From an uncultured Clostridia bacterium (lineage in GTDB: Bacteria; Bacillota; Clostridia; TANB77; CAG-508), in NCBI GenBank assembly GCA_944393755.1, contig CALYBF010000048.1, forward strand, positions 1 through 10,113: a DNA stretch of 10,113 bases, given 5' to 3'. The first letter of the stretch is position 1. Each line of letters begins with the position of its first letter. Below the pieces are notes generated by a model. The model did no database searches and was not told where the DNA came from. It saw nothing but the letters and a program-made list of their open reading frames with translations. This document shows positions 1-6,783 of the stretch, piece after piece. A program made the translations under genes and the position numbers.

Positions 1-1209
1 AGGTCATTAGGAACACAGAAAAAACAAAAGAAAAACATAACAGATATTCAAGAGATTATGAAAAATGTAAATACTACTCAACTTGCGGGAAATAAACAAA
101 AAACATTATCTGCAAAAGAAAAAATAAACTTATATTTCGCAAGAACAGAAAAAATTACTCAAAGAGATATAGTTGTATTTACACAAAACTTCTATCTATT
201 GAAAAAGGCTAATTTTAACAATATACACGCTTTAAATACAATAATAGAAAGTACAGAAAACTTATCTTTTAGAGGTATATTAGAAGATATACTAGCAGGT
301 GTAGAAGCTGGAGAAAATATGTATACTACAATGGAATATTATTCAAATGTATTTCCTTATATATACATTAACATGATAAAAGTTGGAGAATTGTCTGGTT
401 CTCTTACAAACTCTCTAGAACAAGCTGTTAAATACTTAGATGATACAGAAAATATAAATAGAAAATTAAGGTCTATTTTAATACCAAATATTGTCCAATT
501 TGTATTGCTACTTGTAATGTTATTTGTAGGAACTTTATTTGCAATACCAGCAATACAAAATGTATTTGATGAAGTAGGAACAGAAGAAACATTACCAGCA
601 GTAACTTTGTGGTTTGCAGATTTTGTCGATAAACTGTTAATATACTGGTATATACCAACATTAATAATAGTTGGAATTGTAGCTATAATAGTATTTTATG
701 TTCATACACCTAAAGGAAAATATAATTTCCATTATTTTAAATATAAAATGCCAATATTTGGAGAATTGATATTTGCCTTAGACTTTTCAAGATTAATGAA
801 AGCAATGCTTCTTAACTTGAAAAACGGTATGAGAATACAAGAATCTATAGAAGTTAGTAAAAATGTTGTTAAAAACTATGTAATGTTATCAATAATAGAA
901 ACATCTATAAATAATATATTAATAGGTCAATCGTGGATAGAGCCTTTTGAAAAATCAGGTTTAGCAAAACCTATGATTACTGAAATGTTAAAAATAGGTA
1001 TGCAAACAGACTTAGCAGAAATGATGGAAAAATTAGTTGAATATATGGAAATAGATATAGACAATATTATGACAAAGATTATGAAAGCTTTACCACAAGT
1101 TGTATATGCAATAGTTGGTGTAGTATTGATATTCTTCGTTTTAGTAGTATTAGTACCTTGTGTACAAGTTTATATGGGAAATTTCTTATTCTCAGCTTAT
1201 GGAGTGTAA
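1..1209 (+). CDS. Type II secretion / type IV pilus inner-membrane protein (GspF/PilC family), 5' partial
   Basis: Polytopic platform protein of a type IV pilus or type II secretion machine, which couples the cytoplasmic assembly ATPase to pilin polymerisation. Numbering from the ATG at 58: first T2SSF domain about 33-165, with an ITQRDIVVFTQNF start and the conserved VGELSGSL (109-116); membrane helices about 143-166, 196-216 and 348-370; second T2SSF domain about 237-372. In the second repeat the usual GE-x-G-x-L motif is altered to GMQTDLA. The frame is open from base 1 with no stop. The ATG at 58 lacks a good ribosome binding site, and the preceding residues (NITDIQEI) look like the end of the usual N-terminal domain, so the gene probably starts upstream of the window. 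A partner ATPase and pilins would be expected to the left. The stop is followed by a terminator. Family call is firm; the pilus versus secretion role is not resolved. Confidence 0.9.
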   Translation, partial: RSLGTQKKQKKNITDIQEIMKNVNTTQLAGNKQKTLSAKEKINLYFARTEKITQRDIVVFTQNFYLLKKANFNNIHALNTIIESTENLSFRGILEDILAGVEAGENMYTTMEYYSNVFPYIYINMIKVGELSGSLTNSLEQAVKYLDDTENINRKLRSILIPNIVQFVLLLVMLFVGTLFAIPAIQNVFDEVGTEETLPAVTLWFADFVDKLLIYWYIPTLIIVGIVAIIVFYVHTPKGKYNFHYFKYKMPIFGELIFALDFSRLMKAMLLNLKNGMRIQESIEVSKNVVKNYVMLSIIETSINNILIGQSWIEPFEKSGLAKPMITEMLKIGMQTDLAEMMEKLVEYMEIDIDNIMTKIMKALPQVVYAIVGVVLIFFVLVVLVPCVQVYMGNFLFSAYGV

Positions 1210-1228
1210 GAATTATTATAGATAAAAC

Positions 1229-1265
1229 AAAAGCTAGAGAAATATCTTTAGCTTTTATTGTTTTC
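1229..1265 (+). terminator. Rho-independent terminator after the GspF/PilC gene
   Basis: Twelve-base-pair hairpin with arms 1229-1240 and 1245-1256, including one G-U pair, and an AATA loop. It is followed by the T-rich run ATTGTTTTC. It lies 19 bases after the stop codon and separates the secretion gene from the next unit. Confidence 0.8.
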
Positions 1266-1286
1266 TAATAAAAAAAATGATAAAGT
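1258..1286 (+). promoter_or_regulatory. Putative sigma-A promoter for the helicase-like gene
   Basis: TTGTTT (1258-1263), a 17-base spacer, then TAAAGT (1281-1286) preceded by TG-N, an extended -10. It overlaps the tail of the preceding terminator. The -35 is weak, but the layout matches the other promoters in this window. Confidence 0.4.
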
Positions 1287-1318
1287 ATACATAGTAAAGA
1301 AGTTTTAAGGAGAGTAAA

Positions 1319-2350
1319 ATGGAATTGGATATTTTTGATAAGTACAATGAAGAAGCATATGAGAAAGTGAAAAATATGTTAAAAACAAACAATGTTGCTT
1401 CAGTAGTGCATCCAGATTTTACAAGAATAGAAGATATAGGTGTAAAATTTATAAGTGAAACAGCAGGAAGAACATTGTGTTTAGAACAAAGAAGAAATAA
1501 AAGAGGAAAAATACAACAAAAGATAGAAAGGTTAATAAGAGAAGGAAAAATAAGTGAAGAAAAATTACCAAGATATGAAGATGTAGAATTCGTAACTTAT
1601 AGCGAATTGATGACAAAAATAACTTCAGGAGAAGATATATCAGGATATGAAAATATAGTTTTAAGTGATTTATGTATTTTAGGAGAAAGTACTTGGAAAA
1701 ATGGAATAGATGTATTATTAGATGGAAATAGTCAAGCAAAAACTTTACAATTAGTGGAATATGGTATAGTTAACTTAAGAAATAAGAAAGCTTTATTACA
1801 AAGGGTAAGAGGAAATATTGCATCTTTTATACCAGAAAACGAGGCCGCAAGAAATTTATCATATTCTATAGCAGTTGGACAAGAATTAATAGAGTTAAAA
1901 GAAAAAATTAAAAGTTTACGCACAAAAATAGATAAATTAAAAGACAAAGAATTAAAATCAGAATTGAGATATAGAATTGAAGAAGCAGAAGCTTTGTGGA
2001 CTGAATGGCAGGAAAAATTCCAAGAAGAGTTGGATTTAGATGAATTAGACAAATTATTATATAGGGATGATAATGAAAGCAAAGAAAAAGATATAATGTC
2101 TGATGAAGAATTTGAAGAAGAAGCAAATATAAGATTATATCATATAGCAATGAGAGATAAGATTAGAGAAATTTTAAATAGTATAAGAATAGAAATGGGT
2201 TTAGAACCTGAAATTTCAGAATTAGAACAGTTGAGACTGGAATATAAAAGATTATTAGGAAGAGAAGATGAAGCAAAAAAATTATTGGCAGAAATAGAAA
2301 AGGTAAAAGGCAAAGAAGGAGAAGGAAGAAAAGAAGGAGAAGAAAGATAA
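1319..2350 (+). CDS. Degenerate SF2 helicase-like protein lacking ATPase motifs
   Basis: 343 residues, ATG 5 bases after AAGGAGAG. Residues 1-170 follow, almost without gaps, the pattern I remember for clostridial DEAD/DEAH helicases with a helical insert, but the catalytic motifs appear replaced. The Walker A segment HPTGTGKS reads HPDFTRIE (31-38, Lys replaced by Ile37). The DEFH box reads SDLC (116-119). The SAT motif reads VEY (146-148). Flanking residues are kept: MELDIF start, VEFVTYSELM (89-98), a Trp at 126, LRN (153-155) and GNIAS (165-169). Residues 185-235 are a charged coiled coil like the family's insert; 240-343 is very acidic and ends in a Lys/Glu/Gly tail. No helicase C-terminal domain follows. 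The frame is intact, so a non-catalytic repurposed protein is as likely as decay. Function unknown; it is followed by a small helical protein gene, probably co-transcribed. Confidence 0.75.
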   Translation: MELDIFDKYNEEAYEKVKNMLKTNNVASVVHPDFTRIEDIGVKFISETAGRTLCLEQRRNKRGKIQQKIERLIREGKISEEKLPRYEDVEFVTYSELMTKITSGEDISGYENIVLSDLCILGESTWKNGIDVLLDGNSQAKTLQLVEYGIVNLRNKKALLQRVRGNIASFIPENEAARNLSYSIAVGQELIELKEKIKSLRTKIDKLKDKELKSELRYRIEEAEALWTEWQEKFQEELDLDELDKLLYRDDNESKEKDIMSDEEFEEEANIRLYHIAMRDKIREILNSIRIEMGLEPEISELEQLRLEYKRLLGREDEAKKLLAEIEKVKGKEGEGRKEGEER

Positions 2351-2353
2351 TTA

Positions 2354-2533
2354 ATGGAAGAAGAAAATTTATTAGAATTACAAAAAAGATATGAAAGTGG
2401 AAAAATAAAAGAAGAAGAGTTAAGTAAAGAAGAAGTAGAAGCTTTAAAAAAATTATATAAAAAACAAATAGAAGAAAAAAAGAATAGTTTAGAAGAATAT
2501 AAAATAAAAATTGCAAAATATTTAAAAAAATAA
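2354..2533 (+). CDS. Small charged helical protein, 59 aa, unknown function
   Basis: An open frame starting MEEENLLELQ three bases after the preceding stop and ending in TAA. About half the residues are Lys or Glu with regularly spaced Leu/Ile, predicting one or two amphipathic helices and no membrane segment. A GKIKEEELSKEEVEALKKLY segment resembles small helical proteins I remember from Clostridia, with no assigned role. The upstream end of the helicase-like gene is an unbroken purine run (2312-2347) with several GGAG/AAGGA words; the nearest, GGAGA, ends about 14 bases before the ATG, so translation is probably coupled. No separate promoter is visible. I favour a real gene because the composition and the length without a stop fit coding sequence, but the functional call is open. 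Confidence 0.7.
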   Translation: MEEENLLELQKRYESGKIKEEELSKEEVEALKKLYKKQIEEKKNSLEEYKIKIAKYLKK

Positions 2534-2537
2534 AATT

Positions 2538-2616
2538 TTTCTGCATAATATTTAATACTTTTTATGCAGAAACGATTGCTTTTCTGCATAAAGTTTACAA
2601 ATTATTATGCAGAAAA
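2538..2616 (+). repeat. Two tandem palindromes from four copies of TTTCTGCATAA
   Basis: The word TTTCTGCATAA occurs at 2538-2548 and 2581-2591 (the latter extended by one T at 2580). Its exact reverse complement occurs at 2562-2572 and 2605-2615 (extended to 2616). The order is forward, reverse, forward, reverse, so two hairpins of 11 and 12 bp with 13-base loops sit in tandem, 38 and 47 bases... measured from the left arms, the period is 43 bases. They fill the gap between the 59-residue gene and the ROK kinase. Neither hairpin ends in a clean T-run. They could be operator sites for a dimeric repressor, an attenuator-like RNA structure, or a small palindromic repeat element; the sequence alone does not decide. 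Confidence 0.85.
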
Positions 2617-2662
2617 AAGTAAATGTGATATTTTAATAATTGTTGTTAAGAAAGAGGTAGTT

Positions 2663-3571
2663 ATGGAAAATAAGATAGGAATAGATTTAGGTGGAAGCCA
2701 TATAGCAATTGGAGTAATTGATAAAAATGGTAAAATTCTAGAAAAAACAGAAAAAAGATTAAAAGGAATAATAACAGCAGAAGTTAAAAAAGTAATAGAA
2801 GAAACTATTTTTGAAACTGTAGAAAAATATAGAAAAGAATATAAAATAGATGAAATAGGAATAGCAATACCAGGAACTGTTAACAAAACTGAAGTAATTA
2901 AATCTGTGAATTTAGGACTTAAAAATTATAAAATAGTAGATGTTTTAAATAAAAAAATAAATATACCAATAAAAATAAAAAATGATGCAAAATCAGCAGC
3001 AATAGCAGAAAGTAAATTTGGTGCTTTAAAAGGTTATAATAGAGTTTTATTTTTAACACTAGGTACAGGAATTGGCGGAGCTGTTATAATAAATAATAAA
3101 TTATTAGATACAGGTGATTTACCAGGTTGTGAAATAGGTCATATGGTAATAGAAAAAGACGGCTTAGAGTGTAATTGTGGAAGAAAAGGTTGTTTTGAAA
3201 AATATGCTTCTATGAAAGCATTTAAAAACAATTTAAGAAAAACACTTGGTTATGATGAAAATTTTTCTGGGAAAGAATTACTTGCTTTAATTAAAAATAC
3301 TAAAAAAGAAGACAAAAATTATAATGCCATAAATAAAATAAAACAAGAATATATAGAATATTTATCTATAGGCTTAGCAAATTTAATAAATATATTTGAA
3401 CCAGAAGTAATAGGAATAGGTGGAAGTTTTGTGTATTTTGAAGATGTTTTATTAGATGATTTAAAAAATAAAATAATTTCAAAAGACATGTTATTTAATA
3501 AAAGAAAAGAAATAAATATACAAACAGCAGTCCTTGGAAATGAAGCAGGAATAATAGGAGCAGTTTTGTAA
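2663..3571 (+). CDS. ROK-family sugar kinase (glucokinase-like)
   Basis: 302 residues, the usual length for ROK kinases, which phosphorylate glucose or related sugars with ATP in the cytoplasm. Seen: phosphate-binding DLGGSH (8-13), catalytic Asp in NDA (107-109), the glycine-rich LGTGIGG (133-139), and the ROK zinc site with GCEIGH (155-160, His160) plus Cys170, Cys172 and Cys177 in CNCGRKGC. GIGGS (251-255) and the GNEAGIIGA end complete the fold. I place the start at the ATG at 2663, behind AAAGAGGT (2651-2658). A longer in-frame start at 2564 arises only from the palindromic repeat and adds residues with no family match. There is no N-terminal helix-turn-helix, so this is a kinase rather than a ROK repressor. 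Substrate cannot be told. It stands alone, with palindromes before it and a terminator after it. Confidence 0.92.
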   Translation: MENKIGIDLGGSHIAIGVIDKNGKILEKTEKRLKGIITAEVKKVIEETIFETVEKYRKEYKIDEIGIAIPGTVNKTEVIKSVNLGLKNYKIVDVLNKKINIPIKIKNDAKSAAIAESKFGALKGYNRVLFLTLGTGIGGAVIINNKLLDTGDLPGCEIGHMVIEKDGLECNCGRKGCFEKYASMKAFKNNLRKTLGYDENFSGKELLALIKNTKKEDKNYNAINKIKQEYIEYLSIGLANLINIFEPEVIGIGGSFVYFEDVLLDDLKNKIISKDMLFNKRKEINIQTAVLGNEAGIIGAVL

Positions 3572-3588
3572 AAAATAAAATAATTGAG

Positions 3589-3616
3589 AAAAGAACTTCA
3601 AAGTTCTTTTTTGTTT
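3589..3616 (+). terminator. Rho-independent terminator after the ROK kinase
   Basis: Arms AAAAGAACT (3589-3597) and AGTTCTTTT (3602-3610) form a 9-bp stem with a TCAA loop, followed by TTGTTT. It lies 17 bases after the stop codon. Confidence 0.85.
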
Positions 3617-3643
3617 GAGTTTTTCAAAATCATATGTTAAAAT
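3615..3643 (+). promoter_or_regulatory. Putative sigma-A promoter for the esterase/acyltransferase operon
   Basis: TTGAGT (3615-3620), a 17-base spacer, then TAAAAT (3638-3643) preceded by TG-T, an extended -10. The TATGTTAAAAT core is identical to that of the rplU promoter. It begins in the terminator tail and leaves about 95 bases of A-rich untranslated leader before the ATG at 3747; I see no structure in that leader. Confidence 0.6.
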
Positions 3644-3746
3644 ATAAATTGTAAAAAAGAAAAAACAAAAAGTAAAAAATGAAATATAAAAATAAAAAAG
3701 AATAAAATATAAAAAGTTCACACTAAAAAAGAAAAGGAATAAAAAA

Positions 3747-4676
3747 ATGGGGATAAAATCTAAAGTAATAATAAGTGCAATAACAATAGTACTTCTTCTT
3801 GCGGGGTTAACAATATCATATTTTTTATTTTCAGATATAGAATCAAAAGAAACAAAAGAAATAAAAGAAAATTGTAATGTAGAAGTAGAAAGATTTATGG
3901 GAAGAAAAATATTTATAATAAGACCAAAAGGAGAAGTAGAAGAAGAAAAGAAAATATTATATTTCCACGGTGGTGCATATATGGCAGAGATGAGCTCATA
4001 TCACTGGGAATTTATAGAAAAATTAGTTTTAGATACAAAAATGACAGTAATAATACCAGACTATCCATTAACACCTAAATATACATATAAAGATGTGTTT
4101 AAAATGGTAAAACCATTATATAAAGAAATTTTAGAACAAATAAAACCAGAAGACTTAATACTTATGGGAGACTCAGCAGGTGGAGGCTTAAGCTTAGCTT
4201 TACTTGAAGAAATGTCAGAAGAAAATTATGAATTACCAGGAAAAACAATATTAATATCACCTTGGTTAGACGTAAGATTGGAAAATGAGAAAATAGATGA
4301 AGTGCAAAAGAAAGATAAAGAATTAAATAAAGAAACTTTAAAACTAGCAGGAATAGCGTATGCAGGTGGCGAAGGAAATTTAAATAATTTTTTAGTAAGT
4401 CCAATAGAAGGTGATATATCAAGAATAAAAAATCTAACAATATTTACAGGAACAAATGATATATTAAACCCAGATGTACATAAATTAGAAGAAAAAGTAA
4501 AAGAACAAGGAACAAATATAGAAATAAAAGAATATGAAGGAGCAGGTCATATCTGGATAATAAATAAAAAAGGAGATAAAAACATAATTGACAAAGCATA
4601 TGAAGATTTAATAAATGAGACAAAAGGGGACAGTCATTTTTTGTCTCAAGGAAGGAATTTATTAAATGAAAAATAA
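3747..4676 (+). CDS. Membrane-anchored alpha/beta hydrolase, HSL-type esterase/lipase
   Basis: 309 residues. A single hydrophobic segment (about 5-28) after a short Lys-containing start predicts an N-terminal membrane anchor or uncleaved signal; no lipobox Cys follows. The rest is an alpha/beta hydrolase of the hormone-sensitive lipase type: oxyanion-hole HGGAY (74-78), nucleophile elbow GDSAGG (141-146, Ser143), acidic residue Asp238 in GTND, and catalytic His268 in GAGH. The triad is complete, so it is probably an active carboxylesterase on acyl or acetyl esters, likely facing outside. The ribosome binding site is AAGGA at 3734-3738. Its last 11 bases overlap the start of the acyltransferase gene, so the two are co-translated. 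Natural substrate unknown; pairing with an acyltransferase suggests turnover of the same kind of ester. Confidence 0.88.
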   Translation: MGIKSKVIISAITIVLLLAGLTISYFLFSDIESKETKEIKENCNVEVERFMGRKIFIIRPKGEVEEEKKILYFHGGAYMAEMSSYHWEFIEKLVLDTKMTVIIPDYPLTPKYTYKDVFKMVKPLYKEILEQIKPEDLILMGDSAGGGLSLALLEEMSEENYELPGKTILISPWLDVRLENEKIDEVQKKDKELNKETLKLAGIAYAGGEGNLNNFLVSPIEGDISRIKNLTIFTGTNDILNPDVHKLEEKVKEQGTNIEIKEYEGAGHIWIINKKGDKNIIDKAYEDLINETKGDSHFLSQGRNLLNEK

Positions 4677-5970
4677 AAAAGAAAATAAATTATATTGGAG
4701 AAGATTAGATAATTCGGCTAAAATATTTCCAATAGCAGCAGGTAAAAAATATAGTACTGTATTTAGATTATCAGTATTATTAAAAGAAAAAGTAAATGTG
4801 GAAATATTGTATGAAGCAGTAAATAAAGCTTTGGAACAATATCCATCATTTAGAGTAAGAATGAAAGAAGGTTTTTTTTGGTATTATTTAGAATATAATC
4901 CTAAAAAAATTATAATAGAAGAAGAGAAAGATTATCCTTGTAAATATATAGATCCAAGAAAAAACAATAATTATTTATTTAAAATAACTTATTTTGAAAG
5001 AAAAATAAATATAGATATATTTCACTCTTTAACAGACGGAAATAGTGGTGTTATGTTTTTTAGAGAAATAATATATAATTATTTGGAAATAGTTCACAAA
5101 AGTGAATTAAAAGAGGAAAGAAGAACAAGAAAAATAGTAGAAAATGATACAGAAGATAGTTATATAAAAAATTATGATAAAAAAGCAAAAAATAATAGTT
5201 CTTCAAAAAAAGCATATGAATTAAAAGGAAAGAAAATAGGTTTAGGTGGAGTATCAGCAATACACGAAATTATTGATATGAAAGCTTTAAAAGAGGAAAG
5301 TAAAAAATATGAAGCAACAATAACACAATATTTAACAGCAGTTCTTATATATTGTATGTATAAAGAAAATTATGAAAAATATAAGTATAAAGGAAATAAA
5401 CCAATAAAAGTATGTATACCAGTAAACTTAAAAAAATATTTTCCATCAAAAACAATGTCTAATTTCTTTTCATATATAACATTAGAGGCAGAGATAAAAA
5501 AAGATAATTTAACAGATTTTGATAAAATAATTGAATTTGTAAAAAATGATTTTAATAAAAGATTAAAAGAAGAAGAAATAATTAAAACAATGTCAGCAAA
5601 TGTAAAACTTGGAAATAATTTTGCAATTAAAATAGTACCTTTAATTATAAAAAAATTACTTGTAAGATTAAGTTATATAGAAATTAGAAAATATACAACT
5701 ATAACATATTCAAATATAGGAAGAATTGGTATTATTGGTAAATATAAAGATTATATAGATTACTTTTTAATGCTTATAGCACCAGAACCTGTAGAAAAAA
5801 TAAAGTGTTCTAGTTGCACATTTGAGAATAAAATGGTATTTACTTTTACATCAATATTAAAAGATAACAGTATAGAAAAAAGATTTTATAAATTTTTAAC
5901 TGATAGAGGTATTTCGGTTGAAATAGAAAGTAATGGTGTTTTAGATGATATATCCAAAGAAATTAAGTAG
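4666..5970 (+). CDS. Condensation-fold acyltransferase, alcohol acetyltransferase-like
   Basis: 434 residues. Family resemblance is to the chloramphenicol acetyltransferase/condensation-domain fold, which moves an acyl group from CoA or a carrier protein to a hydroxyl or amine. Seen: YWRRLDNSAKIFP (10-22), a start I associate with the alcohol acetyltransferase-like group; the active-site motif H-x-x-x-D-G at 120-125 (His120, Asp124, Gly125); a low-complexity Lys/Glu/Ser linker about 145-188 between the half-domains; VCIPVNLKKYFPS near the middle, the substrate-channel strand region; and a TTITYSNIGRIG segment in the second half. No membrane helix is evident. Its start overlaps the esterase by 11 bases, and its 3' end overlaps the next gene by 26 bases, so this is the centre of a translationally linked operon. 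The acceptor is unknown; lipid or glycan esterification is inference. Confidence 0.8.
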   Translation: MKNKKENKLYWRRLDNSAKIFPIAAGKKYSTVFRLSVLLKEKVNVEILYEAVNKALEQYPSFRVRMKEGFFWYYLEYNPKKIIIEEEKDYPCKYIDPRKNNNYLFKITYFERKINIDIFHSLTDGNSGVMFFREIIYNYLEIVHKSELKEERRTRKIVENDTEDSYIKNYDKKAKNNSSSKKAYELKGKKIGLGGVSAIHEIIDMKALKEESKKYEATITQYLTAVLIYCMYKENYEKYKYKGNKPIKVCIPVNLKKYFPSKTMSNFFSYITLEAEIKKDNLTDFDKIIEFVKNDFNKRLKEEEIIKTMSANVKLGNNFAIKIVPLIIKKLLVRLSYIEIRKYTTITYSNIGRIGIIGKYKDYIDYFLMLIAPEPVEKIKCSSCTFENKMVFTFTSILKDNSIEKRFYKFLTDRGISVEIESNGVLDDISKEIK

Positions 5971-6508
5971 TAAAAAAGGAGACTTAATATTTAAAATATT
6001 GTTGTTTAGTTCAGTACTATTAGGTATAATACTTTTTGTAATAAATAAACTAACAACACCTAATATACCTTGGGCTACACTTACAAATGCAGGTATTATA
6101 TATGTGTGGATAACAGTTTATTATTCAATAAAGAAAAATACAAATATAGCAGGGCATGTGATGATACAAGCAATTGCAATATCACTTCTTATGCTATTTA
6201 TAGATTATAAATTAGGGTTTGAGAAGTGGTCTTTAAATATATCAATACCTATTATAATTATAATAGCAAATGTAACAATGTTAATACTTACAATCGTAAG
6301 TCATAAAAAGTTTATAAGATATGCAATATATCAATTAATAATTGTGTTATTTAGTATGATACCAGTAATATTAATTGGTGAGAAAATAGTAGAAAATATA
6401 GTATTAAGCATCATAGCAAGTAGTATTTCTGTAGTAAACTTAATACTAACACTTAGTCTATCTGCTAAAGATGTAAAAGATGCAATTATAAGAAAATTCC
6501 ATATGTAA
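5945..6508 (+). CDS. Six-helix membrane protein, DUF6320-like without zinc ribbon
   Basis: 187 residues with six likely membrane helices: about 15-34, 45-62, 71-88, 98-117, 124-145 and 150-171. The soluble tail ends in RKFHM, which resembles the end of DUF6320 membrane proteins that I recall beside alcohol acetyltransferase-like genes. Members I remember begin with a Cys-x-x-Cys zinc ribbon; none is present here, and this protein has no Cys at all. The start is uncertain. The ATG at 5945 lies 26 bases inside the acyltransferase gene with no good ribosome binding site, while a better AAAGGAG (about 5975-5981) lies past it with only TTG codons (5999, 6002) at poor spacing downstream. Role unknown; a membrane partner of the acyltransferase is inference from the overlap. 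Confidence 0.7.
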   Translation: MIYPKKLSSKKGDLIFKILLFSSVLLGIILFVINKLTTPNIPWATLTNAGIIYVWITVYYSIKKNTNIAGHVMIQAIAISLLMLFIDYKLGFEKWSLNISIPIIIIIANVTMLILTIVSHKKFIRYAIYQLIIVLFSMIPVILIGEKIVENIVLSIIASSISVVNLILTLSLSAKDVKDAIIRKFHM

Positions 6509-6546
6509 AGTAAGAAAATACATCTTCTATAAATAGAGGTGATAAA

Positions 6547-6735
6547 ATGCCAACAGGTTTAATTGTAAAAAAAGAAACAAAATTTGATAAAATAAGAAAA
6601 TTATTAAATAGAATATTCTTTAAAGAAGAGTATTACTTAGAAGCGGAATTACAAAGTTTGCTACAAAAAAGGAGTATAAATACATCAAAAATAGTGATAC
6701 CAAGAGAGATAGGAAAAAATAAAATGAAAATGTAA
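6547..6735 (+). CDS. Small basic protein, 62 aa, unknown function
   Basis: A short gene starting MPTGLIVKKETKFDKIRKLL, behind a strong AGAGGTGAT site at good spacing, which supports real translation. It is rich in Lys, Arg and Ile, with a likely amphipathic helix (residues 13-25, FDKIRKLLNRIFF) that could lie on a membrane surface, then a charged middle with FKEEYYLEAELQSLLQKR and a basic end. No known motif, no Cys, no clear transmembrane helix. It sits 38 bases after the membrane protein and 48 bases before rlmN, with no terminator on either side, so it may be carried on the same transcript. I do not recognise it. Confidence 0.65.
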   Translation: MPTGLIVKKETKFDKIRKLLNRIFFKEEYYLEAELQSLLQKRSINTSKIVIPREIGKNKMKM

Positions 6736-6783
6736 ATGTAAACTATTAAAAATAAAATAGTTAAAAAATAAAGAGGAAATGAA

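Noticed and set aside
1449..2589. Several open frames on the - strand across the helicase-like gene and small gene
   Set aside because: They are Leu/Phe/Ser-rich mirrors of the Lys/Glu-rich + strand genes, lack ribosome binding sites and show no motifs. The same applies to - strand frames at 473-661, 3491-3721, 4162-4440, 5060-5260, 6923-7147, 7980-8249 and 8140-8487.
2538..2616. CRISPR array
   Set aside because: The repeats are only 11-12 bp, alternate in orientation, number four, and the gaps do not look like spacers of constant length.
2564..2662. Longer ROK kinase starting at the ATG at 2564
   Set aside because: That ATG is part of the repeated TTATGCAG word, has no ribosome binding site and adds 33 residues with no family match. 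The ATG at 2663 has a good site and begins the DLGG domain at the normal distance.
2663..3571. ROK transcriptional repressor
   Set aside because: There is no N-terminal helix-turn-helix domain, and the protein starts directly at the ATP-binding motif.
3644..3746. Small gene or RNA in the A-rich stretch before the esterase
   Set aside because: Almost pure A/T with no stable pairing and no ribosome-binding site plus start combination other than that of the esterase; read as untranslated leader.
6741..6762. Hairpin AACTATT/AATAGTT between the 62-residue gene and rlmN as a terminator
   Set aside because: Seven A/T-rich pairs with a long loop and no T-run on either strand; more likely chance in AT-rich DNA.
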